Positions 1-11,751 of a stretch of 17,851 nt of DNA are shown piece after piece. The stretch spans positions 1-17,851 of the forward strand of contig CAYQBA010000097.1 of NCBI GenBank assembly GCA_964415605.1. The letters run 5' to 3'. The notes below the pieces were generated by a model. The model was not told the origin of the DNA. It did not search any database and worked only from the letters and a program-made list of their open reading frames with translations. The translations under genes and the position numbers were made by a program. Numbering within the stretch: the stretch's first letter is position 1; every line of letters starts with the position of its first letter. Source of the stretch: UCB3 sp964415605. GTDB taxonomy: Bacteria; Chloroflexota; Anaerolineae; Epilineales; Epilineaceae.

Positions 1-205
1 ACGGCGACGGGCACGGCGTTGAGACCTGCCGACACCCCCGGCGGCCGATCGGCGGCCGGACGACAGCCGTTCAGCGCCCGCGATCCTCAATAAAACACCG
101 CCCACGATCGTATTCATGGCAGTTACCCGATCGATCGCAACGGCGGGCGCTCGACCAGGGGGCGCACGGGGGCGGTCACGCTACGCAAGAGAGGATCACG
201 ACCCG

Positions 206-523
206 ATGGCAGCGTTCCTTCAAGCAGTGACGCAGCACGGCCCGCGGCTCATGCGGCTCTCGGGCGTGCGGCTGGGCGAGATGGCGATCCGGACGGCCGA
301 CATCGCGGGCATGCGGCTGGACGAGATGGCGATCCGTCTGACCGACATCGCGGGCTTGCGCAAGGGCGAGCCGACGCAGGAGCGCTGCAAGCTCACCGCG
401 GCCATGCGGCACGACCACGGCCGCGAGGCTGCCGTGGCTCGGATGGGAATCGGCCCGTACATGCCGGCGATGCGCCCGGCGTTTGCGCCGTCGGTGGGCC
501 GGCCCGCGGCCGGAGCCCCGTGA
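206..523 (+). CDS. Small hypothetical protein (105 aa) with internal 15-residue duplication
   Basis: I do not recognise a family. The frame is open from an ATG at 116, but I choose the ATG at 206 because a GAGG (191-194) lies 11 nt before it and the N-terminus MAAFLQAVTQ looks more natural than the Arg/Gly-rich upstream part. The protein holds two adjacent copies of a 15-residue unit, LGEMAIRTADIAGMR and LDEMAIRLTDIAGLR, followed by a basic stretch (RKGEPTQERCKL) and a Pro/Ala-rich tail. No signal peptide or membrane segment is visible. Third codon positions are strongly GC, as in the neighbouring genes, and a perfect 13-bp hairpin follows 25 nt after the stop. Both support a real gene. It stands alone on the plus strand. 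Function is unknown and the start is uncertain. Confidence 0.5.
   Translation: MAAFLQAVTQHGPRLMRLSGVRLGEMAIRTADIAGMRLDEMAIRLTDIAGLRKGEPTQERCKLTAAMRHDHGREAAVARMGIGPYMPAMRPAFAPSVGRPAAGAP
272..361 (+). repeat. Two tandem 45-bp units inside the small ORF
   Basis: Unit 1 is 272-316 and unit 2 is 317-361. The unit length is a multiple of three, so the copies encode matching 15-residue blocks. The copies differ at a few positions, so this is not a very recent duplication. Confidence 0.7.
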
Positions 524-548
524 CACTCGAACACGCGAGAGACGGACG

Positions 549-585
549 ATCGAGGGCGGTCTGCCAGTTGCGGACCGCCCTCGAT
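549..585 (+). terminator. Hairpin terminator after the 105-aa ORF
   Basis: A perfect 13-bp stem (arms 549-561 and 573-585) has an 11-nt loop and is very GC-rich. The following bases (TGCGTTG) contain few T residues, so it is either a weak intrinsic terminator or a 3'-end stabilising hairpin. Confidence 0.6.
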
Positions 586-704
586 TGCGTTGACCGGCCG
601 GTCGCACGGTCGGGGGAAGGCGCCTGGCCGCGACCGGTTGCGGCGGGCAACGCGCGCCACGAGGCCCCCCGCGCACGAGTGGCCCCGCGCTGCGCCGACG
701 GTGG

Positions 705-846
705 CCTTGCAGGATGCCGCCGCCAGCCTTGCTAGGCGCCACGAGTGTCCTTGCAGGACGAAGCCCGCCGTCCTGCAAGGTGCCGGGAGCGCCCTTGCAA
801 GACCGCCACGCGGACCTTGCAATATGACCGCGGCGAGGCTGCAGGA
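705..846. repeat. Array of seven palindrome-like 10-mers with exact 22-bp period
   Basis: The copies start at 705, 727, 749, 771, 793, 815 and 837. They read CCTTGCAGGA, CCTTGCTAGG, CCTTGCAGGA, TCCTGCAAGG, CCTTGCAAGA, CCTTGCAATA and GGCTGCAGGA. The TGCA core (TGCT in copy 2) falls every 22 bp without exception. The consensus approaches the perfect palindrome CCTTGCAAGG, and copy 4 is the reverse complement of copies 1 and 3 with its core still in phase. The 12-bp spacers share no obvious sequence. Twenty-two bp is close to two helical turns, so all sites would face roughly the same side of the DNA. The period is not a multiple of three, which argues against coding. Possible roles are an operator array, an iteron-like binding array or a structured-DNA scaffold. 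The function is unknown. Confidence 0.8.
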
Positions 847-1048
847 TACCGTCGAACGTGATGGCCTGCCGGCAGCGCGGCCGCCCGTCCCGTTCCCTAC
901 GCCAACCCCAACCGCCGCTGGAGCGGCGCGTGGAACCAGCCCACGAGGCACGTCCCCCGTCAGCACCCCCGCGAACGCCGCCGGCGCGTACACTTGGCCC
1001 TAGCCGATGTTCACCAGCACCACCGTAGCGCCGGTTGGATAGCCACCC

Positions 1049-1480
1049 ATGACATCCGACGACCTGCACACGCTCTGGACGGTGATGCTCCGCCGCCCGG
1101 CGATCCTCACGTCGGTGATCCTGTGCCTCGGCGTGGTGGCGGTCTATCGCCGCCACGGCCGCCGATCGGCCGTGGACCTCGTGCGCGGCACGGGGCTGAC
1201 CCTCGGCGCGCTGGCCGGCGCGCTCGCGGTCTATTGGCGCCTCGGGCGCGGCGCGAGCCCGCTTGTTGCCGGGGCGATCTTCGTGGCGCTGTACCTCGGC
1301 GCGGTCGCGCTGGCGGCCTGGATCGGCGCCCGGCTCGGCCGATCCACCGGCGCCGGGCGCACCCTGGCCGTAGCCACCGTCGTCGTGGTGCTCACGGCCA
1401 TGGCCACCAGCTTGTGGTTCGTCGAGTTCCTCAACGCGTGTTGGGTCGGCCGGGCCGTGCTCTTGGACGCCCGCTGTTGA
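1049..1480 (+). CDS. Small hypothetical membrane protein (143 aa)
   Basis: I do not recognise a family. The product looks integral to the cytoplasmic membrane. Hydrophobic segments fall at about residues 18-33, 48-62, 70-92 and 104-125, separated by short Arg-rich loops (YRRHGRRS, RLGRG, ARLGRS), which suggests four helices. The N-terminus MTSDDLHTLWTVMLRR is acidic then basic. The ATG at 1049 is the first plausible start, but only a weak ribosome site (TTGGAT) precedes it, so a short or unusual leader is possible. A strong GC hairpin follows at 1531-1558. The gene is flanked by the 22-bp array upstream and a convergent secreted-protein gene downstream. No conserved catalytic motif is visible. 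Confidence 0.65.
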   Translation: MTSDDLHTLWTVMLRRPAILTSVILCLGVVAVYRRHGRRSAVDLVRGTGLTLGALAGALAVYWRLGRGASPLVAGAIFVALYLGAVALAAWIGARLGRSTGAGRTLAVATVVVVLTAMATSLWFVEFLNACWVGRAVLLDARC

Positions 1481-1530
1481 CCGCCGGCAGCCCGGTCCGC
1501 GCCGCCCCGTGACGCCCGGCGGCATCGAAA

Positions 1531-1558
1531 ACGGCGGGGGACCGAAGCCCCCCGCCGT
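1531..1558. terminator. Terminator between convergent genes
   Basis: The 10-bp stem ACGGCGGGGG / CCCCCGCCGT has an 8-nt loop, and a pyrimidine-rich, T-containing tract follows (1559-1586, TCTTATCTATCTTTA). It lies between the plus-strand membrane-protein gene and the convergent minus-strand gene, so it could serve both, better for the plus strand. Confidence 0.7.
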
Positions 1559-1635
1559 GTTGCCGTCGTCTCTTATCTATCTTTAGCGCTTCGTCGAATC
1601 GGGCCGCCTGGGGCCGATCGCGTCGCCGAGGCTCG

Positions 1636-2103
1636 TCAGCGCCCCGAGGCGTACGCCCGTGTCACGAAGACGTTGATCCGCACCATCGAGGCCGTGTAGC
1701 CGGCCTTCTCGCCGGCGATCATGCCCACCGCGCCGGACGGGCTGGCGCAGGCCGCGCGGGCCGCGTCCGTCATCCGGGCCACCGACTGCGTCATCTGCCC
1801 GTGCGCCGTACCCAGCGCGCGGGGGGCGTTCAGGCCCGTGCCCGCCAGGTCCGCCGCGATCGACTCGCCGCGCAGCACCAGCTCCGCCATCTCCGCGCCG
1901 CAGCCGAGCTCAGGCTTCGTCAGCGCCGCGTCCGCGGTCATCGTCACGTCGGCCACCCACTGGTTCGCCTGCGGGACCAGATCCTTCATCCCAGCCCGGT
2001 AGTCGTTCGGGCTCGCCGCGGCCACGCCGCCGAACATTCCGAACGCACCCGCGACCAGCGCGCCACCCAACACCATCTTCGTCGTGCTCATCTTGCGGCT
2101 CAT
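1636..2103 (-). CDS. Small secreted protein of unknown function (155 aa)
   Basis: I do not recognise the family. I choose the ATG at 2103 because a perfect AGGAGG (2110-2115) lies 6 nt upstream and a signal peptide follows directly: MSRKMSTTK, then a hydrophobic core (MVLGGALVAGAFGMFGGVAA), then a likely signal-peptidase site after AAA near residue 30. The frame runs open further upstream, but that part is non-coding in character. The mature part of about 125 residues seems mainly helical and rich in Ala and Met. It has two cysteines (in LGCGAE and AACASP) that could form a disulfide outside the membrane. There are no catalytic motifs. The gene appears monocistronic and converges on the membrane-protein gene. 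A TATACT -10 box lies at 2155-2160. Confidence 0.75.
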   Translation of the reverse strand: MSRKMSTTKMVLGGALVAGAFGMFGGVAAASPNDYRAGMKDLVPQANQWVADVTMTADAALTKPELGCGAEMAELVLRGESIAADLAGTGLNAPRALGTAHGQMTQSVARMTDAARAACASPSGAVGMIAGEKAGYTASMVRINVFVTRAYASGR

Positions 2104-2154
2104 CTCATTCCTCCTGGACGTGTTTGCGTTCGGTTGGTCGAATCCTACGCCACC

Positions 2155-2160
2155 AGTATA
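2155..2160 (-). promoter_or_regulatory. -10 box for the secreted-protein gene
   Basis: TATACT lies on the minus strand 52 nt before the ATG at 2103. No good -35 hexamer is seen 16-18 bp upstream. The AGGAGG ribosome site at 2110-2115 follows in the leader. Confidence 0.45.
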
Positions 2161-2369
2161 TCGGCCCGGAGCGGGGCTTGCTTGACCCCTGGCGGTCCCG
2201 ATCACGACAGGCGGCGGCCGGGAAGCTGACCGCATCCTGACATGTCGGCCATCGGCGCGAAGCCCGCCGCAACATGCAACCAGCGGGCGGCCGCGACCGC
2301 CCCCGAGGAGCGGCCGCATGGCGTCACCCGCAATCCCGTCCGAAGGCGCCTCCAGGCCCTCCGCCCCAG

Positions 2370-2378
2370 TGCTATAGT
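2370..2378 (+). promoter_or_regulatory. Extended -10 promoter for the beta-propeller/vWA gene
   Basis: TGC-TATAGT (2370-2378) matches an extended -10 element (TGN-TATAAT-like). No -35 is obvious. The inferred start is near 2385, giving a leader of about 30 nt that contains GAGGAG (2402-2407), 7 nt before the ATG at 2415. Confidence 0.5.
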
Positions 2379-2414
2379 GAGTCCGCCACACCCAGCCAGC
2401 CGAGGAGACGCGCC

Positions 2415-5400
2415 ATGACCACCCCCCCGTCGACGTCCCGCCCGACCACCCGCGCCGCCGCTCGAACCGCTCTCGCCGCCCGCCGCGCCGGCGCCGCCCT
2501 GGCCGTGCTCGCCCTGGCCGCCCTCGCGCCCGGGACCCCGCCCGCCGCCGCCCGGACCACCCAGGCCGGCGCCTACGCGCTGGCGGGGACGTGGCTCAGC
2601 CGCCCCGGCGATCTCCCGGCGGACGCGTGGCGCTTCGCGGCCGGCATCGACGGCCTGCCCGACGGGCGCGTGTTCGTCAGCGACCGCGACGAGGCGCGCC
2701 TCACCGTCATCCGGCCGGACCTCTCGGTGGCTCTCGCTCAGCCGTCGCCCGGCTACGACGACGGGCTGGTCGCCCCCGGCCACCTCGCCGCCGACCCCGC
2801 CGCCGGCCGGCTGTACGTGGCGGATCGCGGCGCGGGCACGGGCGCCATCGCCGTCTTCGACCTCGACGGCACGCGCGTCGCCACTTGGCCCGGCATCCCC
2901 GCCCCCGCCGGCGTCGCGGTCACGCCCGACGGCAACGTCGTCGTCGGCAACGGCGACAGCGGCGAGGTCGGGGTGTACGCGCCCGACGGCCTGCGGCTGG
3001 CCGTGTGGCGCGTGACGGCCCCCGACCCCGGCGGCGACGTCGTGCGGGGCATCGACGTCGATGCCCGCGGCCAGGTCTACGTCGTCGACGGGCGCCAGCC
3101 GGTGGTCCATGTGCTGGCCGCCGACGGCCGCGCCGTCGACACGCTGCGTGTCAACGCCGGCGAGGGCAACGAGCTGTTCGACATCGCCGTCGAGGAGGCC
3201 GTGGGCGGCGGCACCAAGCCGGCGCGCTACTGGGTGGCCACGGCGCGCGGCGTCTACTGGCTCGACACGCGCGCCGGCGGCTCGGTGTGGCAGATCTCGC
3301 CGACCGGCTCGGCCTGGGGCGTCACGGTCGCGGCGCCGCACGGCATCTTCGCCACCGCTCCCAACCGCCCGGGCGTGGGCTCGCGCGTGGCCCGGCTGCC
3401 GTATGGCCAGAACGGCTTCGTGATCCCCAACCAGCTATGGGGCGCGTCGCTCCTGCGGCCCGGCGCGCTCGACGGGCCCGAGGTCGTGGCGGTCGGCGCC
3501 GACGCCGGCGTGTACGTGCTCGACCTGGGCCCGCGCGTCCAGCGCTTCGCGGCCGACGGGAGCGTGGCGCAGCTCGACCAGGTCGTCAACCCCATCCGGG
3601 TCGACGCCATGCCCGACGGCACGATCCTCGTCACCGACGGCGGCGCCGTCGTGGCCTACGCGCGCGGGCCCGGCGGCTGGGCCCAGGCCTGGCGCGACAC
3701 CGTGGCGCCGCCGGGGCGAGACGACAGCACCGCCGTCGGCCTGGGCTTCGACCCCGCCGCGGCCGAGGTCGTCGCGCTCGACGCCGAGCGCGGCGCGCTG
3801 CGGCGGTGGAGCGCGACCGGCCAGCGCGGCCCGACCATCAACCTGCGGGCGGCCGCCGACGACAGCACGGTGTGGGCCGACCTGGCCGTCGACGCCGCCG
3901 GGCGGGCTTATGCCCTGGACCGCACCAACCAGACGGTCCACGTCGTCGACCGCGGCGGCGCCACGCGGCAGGTGGCGCTGCCGGCGCCGGCGCGGCACCT
4001 GGCCGTGGCGCCCGACGGGTCGCTGTTCACGCTCGACCGCGACGGCTGGGTCCGCCGCTACGACGCCGGCGGGGCGACGGCCGTCCGGACGGCCGCCTTC
4101 GACGCCACGCGCTTCGACATCGCCAACGCGACGGCGCCGTCCGACCTCGCGGTCGACGCCGCGGGCGACGTGTACGTCACCGACCGCGACGCCAACGCCG
4201 TGTCGCGCTTCGCGTGGGACGGCGCCGGCCGGCCGGCCGAGCCGCCGCCGCCGGACGTGGCGGAGTGCCGCGCCTTCCCCGGCAAGACGGCCAGCCCCGC
4301 CGACGTCGTCTTGGGCGCCAGCGTCGAGGTGCGGCTGACGGTCCGCGGCGGCTGCGGGGCGGCGGCGGCCAACACGCCGCGCGACATCATCCTGATCCTC
4401 GACGTGTCGGGCTCGATGCAGGGCGAGAAGATCCGGATCCTGCGCGAGGCCGCGCTGGCGTTCCTGGCCGACGTCGACTTCGCGTCGGCGCGGGTCGGCA
4501 TCGTCACGTTCACCGACGACGCCAGGGTCGCCCAGGCGCTGACGTCCAACGCCGCGGCCTTGCGGCAGGCCGTCCGCCAGATCGACGCCGACCCGGCCGG
4601 CGGCACCGCGGTGCACGAGGGGCTGGCCACGGCGCGCGCGCACTGGCTGCCGCGGCGTCAGACCAACCGCAAGCCGGTGTTCATCCTGCTCTCGGACGGC
4701 GGCTCGCCGCTCGGGCCGGCGCGGACCGAGGCCGATGCGGCGCGGGCGGACGGCGTCGAGATCTTCACGATCGGGATCCAGGCGTGGCGGCTGCTCATGC
4801 AGACGGTCGCGAGCGGGCCCGACCACTACTTCGAGGCCGACAGCGCGCGCTTCCTCTACGGCATCTTCGAGCGCATCGCCGAGCGCATCACGACCGCGAC
4901 GCTGTTCCGGACGCTCGCCGTCACCGACGAGATCCCGGCCAACATGCGCTACGTCCCCGGCAGCGCGGCCCCGGCGGCGGTGTTCGACGCCGCGACCAAC
5001 ACGCTGCGCTGGGCGCTGGCGGATGTTCCCTTCAACGGCCTGGGCCTGCGCTACGAGGTCGTGCCGCAGGCGCCGGGCCTGTGGCCGACCAACGTGGTGG
5101 CGTGGGGCGACTTCACCGACGGCTTCGGCCGGGCCGGGCGGCTGGACTTCCCGGTGCCGCGCGTGCGTGTCGCGGCGCCCACGCCGACCGACCCGCCGAC
5201 CGACCCGCCGACGGCAACGCCCACCGTGGCGCCGACGCTGACCGCGACGCCGACGGCGCCCGCGACGGCCACGCCGGTGCCGAGCGCCACCCCGACGGCC
5301 ACGCCGACGCGCCGCCCGCCGCGCCCGATCTTCCTGCCGATCCTGCTCAAGGAGATCCCGTGCAAGCCCGGCGAGCGCTACGCCGACACGGTGCTCGTCA

Positions 5401-5939
5401 TCGACACGTCGACCAGCATGACGGGCGAGAAGATCGCCGGCGCCAAGGCGGCGGCGCGGCTGTTCGTCGACCTGCTCCGGCTGCCCGGCGACCAGGCCGC
5501 GGTCGTGGGCTTCAACACGCAGGCCGGCCTGGCCAGCCCGCTCACGGGCAGCGCCGGCGCGCTGAAGGCCGCCGTCGACGGGCTGGCGCTCGCGCCCGGC
5601 ACGCGCATCGACCGGGGGCTGGACGCGGCCGTCGCCGAGCTGGCGAGCCCGCGCCGCCGGGCGGGCAACACGCCGGTGATCGTGCTCTTGACCGACGGCC
5701 GGCAGGACGACGATCCGCTGCTGGCCATCGACGTGGCGACGCGGGCGCGGGCGGCCGGCCGGGTCATCTTCGCGATCGGGCTCGGCGGAGACGTCGACAC
5801 GGCGTTCCTCGAGCTGATCGCGGGCGGGCGGGCGCGCACGTTCCTGGCGCCGACGCCGGCGGACCTGGCGCGCATCTACACGCAGGTGGCGGGGGAGGTG
5901 CCGTGTCCGTCGGAGGTGTACTGGGGCGGGCGGCGGTGA
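2415..5939 (+). CDS. Exported beta-propeller protein with two vWA domains (1174 aa)
   Basis: The start is the ATG at 2415, with GAGGAG 7 nt upstream. A signal peptide (basic Arg-rich N-terminus, then AGAALAVLALAALAPG at about residues 26-41) predicts export. Residues about 45-620 are beta-propeller-like repeats of NHL type, with recurring units such as DLAVDAAGDVYVTDRD and GIDVDARGQVYVVDG. A first von Willebrand A domain (about 655-830) has the metal-site motif DVSGSM at 663-668 and SDGG at 760-763. A beta-rich DUF11-like module follows (about 830-915), then a Thr/Pro linker (about 921-968) and the IFLPILLKE segment (972-980). A second vWA domain has DTSTS at 997-1001 and TDGR around D1094. 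Cysteines flank the second vWA domain. It is probably a cell-surface or extracellular adhesion or scaffold protein that binds divalent metal. The ligand is unknown and no sorting motif is evident. Confidence 0.88.
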   Translation: MTTPPSTSRPTTRAAARTALAARRAGAALAVLALAALAPGTPPAAARTTQAGAYALAGTWLSRPGDLPADAWRFAAGIDGLPDGRVFVSDRDEARLTVIRPDLSVALAQPSPGYDDGLVAPGHLAADPAAGRLYVADRGAGTGAIAVFDLDGTRVATWPGIPAPAGVAVTPDGNVVVGNGDSGEVGVYAPDGLRLAVWRVTAPDPGGDVVRGIDVDARGQVYVVDGRQPVVHVLAADGRAVDTLRVNAGEGNELFDIAVEEAVGGGTKPARYWVATARGVYWLDTRAGGSVWQISPTGSAWGVTVAAPHGIFATAPNRPGVGSRVARLPYGQNGFVIPNQLWGASLLRPGALDGPEVVAVGADAGVYVLDLGPRVQRFAADGSVAQLDQVVNPIRVDAMPDGTILVTDGGAVVAYARGPGGWAQAWRDTVAPPGRDDSTAVGLGFDPAAAEVVALDAERGALRRWSATGQRGPTINLRAAADDSTVWADLAVDAAGRAYALDRTNQTVHVVDRGGATRQVALPAPARHLAVAPDGSLFTLDRDGWVRRYDAGGATAVRTAAFDATRFDIANATAPSDLAVDAAGDVYVTDRDANAVSRFAWDGAGRPAEPPPPDVAECRAFPGKTASPADVVLGASVEVRLTVRGGCGAAAANTPRDIILILDVSGSMQGEKIRILREAALAFLADVDFASARVGIVTFTDDARVAQALTSNAAALRQAVRQIDADPAGGTAVHEGLATARAHWLPRRQTNRKPVFILLSDGGSPLGPARTEADAARADGVEIFTIGIQAWRLLMQTVASGPDHYFEADSARFLYGIFERIAERITTATLFRTLAVTDEIPANMRYVPGSAAPAAVFDAATNTLRWALADVPFNGLGLRYEVVPQAPGLWPTNVVAWGDFTDGFGRAGRLDFPVPRVRVAAPTPTDPPTDPPTATPTVAPTLTATPTAPATATPVPSATPTATPTRRPPRPIFLPILLKEIPCKPGERYADTVLVIDTSTSMTGEKIAGAKAAARLFVDLLRLPGDQAAVVGFNTQAGLASPLTGSAGALKAAVDGLALAPGTRIDRGLDAAVAELASPRRRAGNTPVIVLLTDGRQDDDPLLAIDVATRARAAGRVIFAIGLGGDVDTAFLELIAGGRARTFLAPTPADLARIYTQVAGEVPCPSEVYWGGRR

Positions 5940-5960
5940 GCGGGGGGGTCAGGGTCTGAG

Positions 5961-6092
5961 GGCGTGACACATCGCAGAAGCACACGCGTGTGCTCCCTGG
6001 GACCGCGGGCTTCCAGCCCGCCCGGCCGCCCAAGCGGGCTGGAAGCCCGCGGTCCCAGGGAGGGAATCTCCGTCGACACAATGTGTCATGCC
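5961..6092. repeat. REP/MITE-like palindromic element
   Basis: The core is a perfect 29-bp inverted repeat (arms 5993-6021 and 6034-6062) with a 12-nt loop. Its arm contains the GGGCTTCCAGCCCG-type motif that I recall as widespread in many environmental genomes. Outside it, 12-bp terminal inverted repeats match at 11 of 12 positions (GGCGTGACACAT at 5961-5972 against GGCATGACACAT read from 6092). A 14-bp palindrome GCACACGCGTGTGC (5980-5993) abuts the left arm. The element fills the gap between the convergent vWA and hsdR genes and may also stop transcription from both sides. It encodes no protein. Confidence 0.75.
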
Positions 6093-6109
6093 GTCAGCAG
6101 GCACCCCTG

Positions 6110-9255
<3,146 letters not shown>

Positions 9256-9259
<4 letters not shown>

Positions 9260-10262
9260 CCGTCGTCTTCCATCAGGCTGAGGACGAGGCGGATCATCAG
9301 CGCCTTGTGGGCTGGGTCGCTCTCGGCGATCAGGAGGGCCAGCGCCACGATGGCGTTGTCGGCGAGGCGCGGCTCGCCGCTGGCGCGCAGGAGCAGGCCG
9401 TTGCGGCGCAGGTACTCGAGGAAGAAGAGCGTGCCGAGGCGCTTGTTGCCGTCGCCGAAGGGATGGTCTTTGATCACGAAGTAGAGCAGGTGCGCGGCCC
9501 GGGCCTGTGCGCTCGGGTACAGGGGCTCGCCGCCGAAGGTCTGCTCGATCGCGCCGAGGATCCCGGCGAGGGCCTCGCCGCGCTCCTGGCCGAAGAACGG
9601 TCCGGCTTCTCCGCGCGGGGCGAGGTCGTCGCGCAGGCTCGCGGCGGCGGCGCGTGCGTCTTCGAGCGACAGCGCGGCGGTCGGCACCACGGCTCGCCCT
9701 GGCTGCTCGGCCAGTCGTTCTTCGTCGTACTCCAAGAGCAGGCGCCAGGCGCGGGTGTAGCGCTGGACAACGTCGAGCACGGCTTGGCCTTCGGCGGTGA
9801 CCATTTCCTGCGCGGTCAGTGTACGGGCGAGCAGTGCCACGGCTTGTTCCAGGTCGCCGATCCCGCGTTCGGCCAGTCGCCGCTCATACAGTGTATAGCC
9901 GCCCAGGAGGTGGTCGCGCAGGGTGCGGGTGGCCCAGATGCGAAACTGGACACCGCGCTTGGAGTTGACCCGGTAGCCGACTGAGATGATGGCGTCGAGG
10001 TTGTAGTGCCGCACGGTGCGCTGCACCTGCCGGCGCCCTTCGGTTTGAACTACCGAGTATTCCTCGGTAGTCGATGCTTCATCCAGCTCGCCCTCGCTGA
10101 AGATGTTCTTCAGGTGGAGCCCGACGTTGTCGGTCGAGGTGTCGAAGATCTCGGCGATCTGGCGCTGCGACAGCCAGACCGTCTCCCGCTCGACCCGCAC
10201 ATCGACGCGCACCCGGCCGTCGGGGGCTTCGTAGACGACGACCTCGCCACGCTGCTCGTCCA

Positions 10263-10263
<1 letters not shown>
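9256..10263 (-). CDS. RhuM-family N-terminus fused to Fic/Doc domain
   Basis: This 335-aa protein has two parts. Residues about 10-125 match the RhuM ('virulence protein') family often found beside type I restriction genes: a helix-turn-helix-like WLSQRQIAEIFDTSTDNVGLHLKNIF, then YNLDAIISVGYRVNSKRGVQFRIWAT. Residues about 200-335 form a Fic/Doc domain with the active-site loop HPFGDGNKR at 267-275. The loop's Gly-Asn-Lys-Arg lies between the classic Fic form (HPFxxGNGR, AMP transfer) and the Doc form (HxFxxANKR, kinase), so the reaction cannot be called. No (S/T)xxxE(G/N) inhibitory helix motif was found in it. The start is GTG at 10263, overlapping the hsdS TAG stop by 1 nt. The 3' end overlaps hsdR by 4 nt. 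It is probably co-expressed with the restriction system. Its target is unknown. Confidence 0.88.
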
Positions 10264-11544
<1,281 letters not shown>

Positions 11545-11555
<11 letters not shown>

Positions 11556-11640
11556 ACCCAACCCCCCTCAGGTTGGCGGCGATGGCGGCAGCGGCATCCA
11601 GTCCTGCCCCGTCCGCCGCCTGCTCGCGTCGCGAAAATAA
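11545..11640 (-). pseudogene. Remnant of a second hsdM 3' end
   Basis: Read on the minus strand, this stretch encodes SRREQAADGAGLDAAAA followed by IAANLRGVGYGG and a TGA. It aligns with the end of the intact HsdM (LLREQQAEAARLDAA, then IDANLRELGYGG and TGA). The TGA falls inside the hsdS start in the same ATGGGGGGTGA arrangement seen at the intact hsdM end. The nucleotide sequences differ clearly except for the last bases, so this is a homologous tail from another allele, not a fresh duplication. Similarity fades beyond about 11640. It marks where hsdS was once joined directly to its own hsdM. Confidence 0.8.
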
Positions 11641-11647
11641 ACGCGCG

Positions 11648-11678
11648 CGCGCATTTCCCGCGCGTTTCCGCGCGTTTC
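11648..11678. repeat. Three near-tandem CGCGCGTTTC units
   Basis: CGCGCATTTC (11648-11657), one extra C, then CGCGCGTTTC at 11659-11668 and 11669-11678. On the minus strand they read GAAACGCGCG, upstream of hsdS and just after ygiT. They may be an operator or a low-complexity scar. An AT-rich patch (TTTATTTT on the minus strand, near 11633-11641) follows. Confidence 0.5.
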
Positions 11679-11751
11679 TGGCGATCACGGCGTCGCCCCA
11701 CGATCGCCCATCTCCCCCACATTGGCCGCCATCCCCTCTCCCACCATCACC

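Larger units (their letters stand above)
524..1048. other. Gene-poor stretch of about 525 bp
   Basis: Several overlapping open frames exist here on both strands, but none shows a convincing protein. The stretch holds the 549-585 hairpin, the phased 22-bp array (705-846), and about 200 bp upstream of the next gene with no clear promoter. On the minus strand, near 1050-890, short protein-like segments occur in two frames separated by a stop and a frameshift. These could be a decayed gene or chance. Confidence 0.5.

Noticed and set aside
1..93. Open plus-strand frame from the window edge to TAA at 91-93, possibly the end of an upstream gene
   Set aside because: Only 30 codons of low-complexity Ala/Gly/Arg/Pro with no recognisable tail. 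Equally explained by GC-rich DNA.
705..846. Phased repeats considered as a CRISPR array
   Set aside because: The repeat is only about 10 bp, spacers are 12 bp, copies are degenerate and one is inverted. No cas gene is in the window.
176..1525. Long minus-strand open frame of 449 codons
   Set aside because: Arg/Gly/His-rich translation typical of an antisense frame in GC-rich DNA. It overlaps better-supported plus-strand genes and the 22-bp array.
2591..5959. Second long plus-strand frame (1122 codons) over the vWA gene
   Set aside because: Arg-rich translation without domains. The other frame gives a signal peptide, propeller repeats and two vWA domains.
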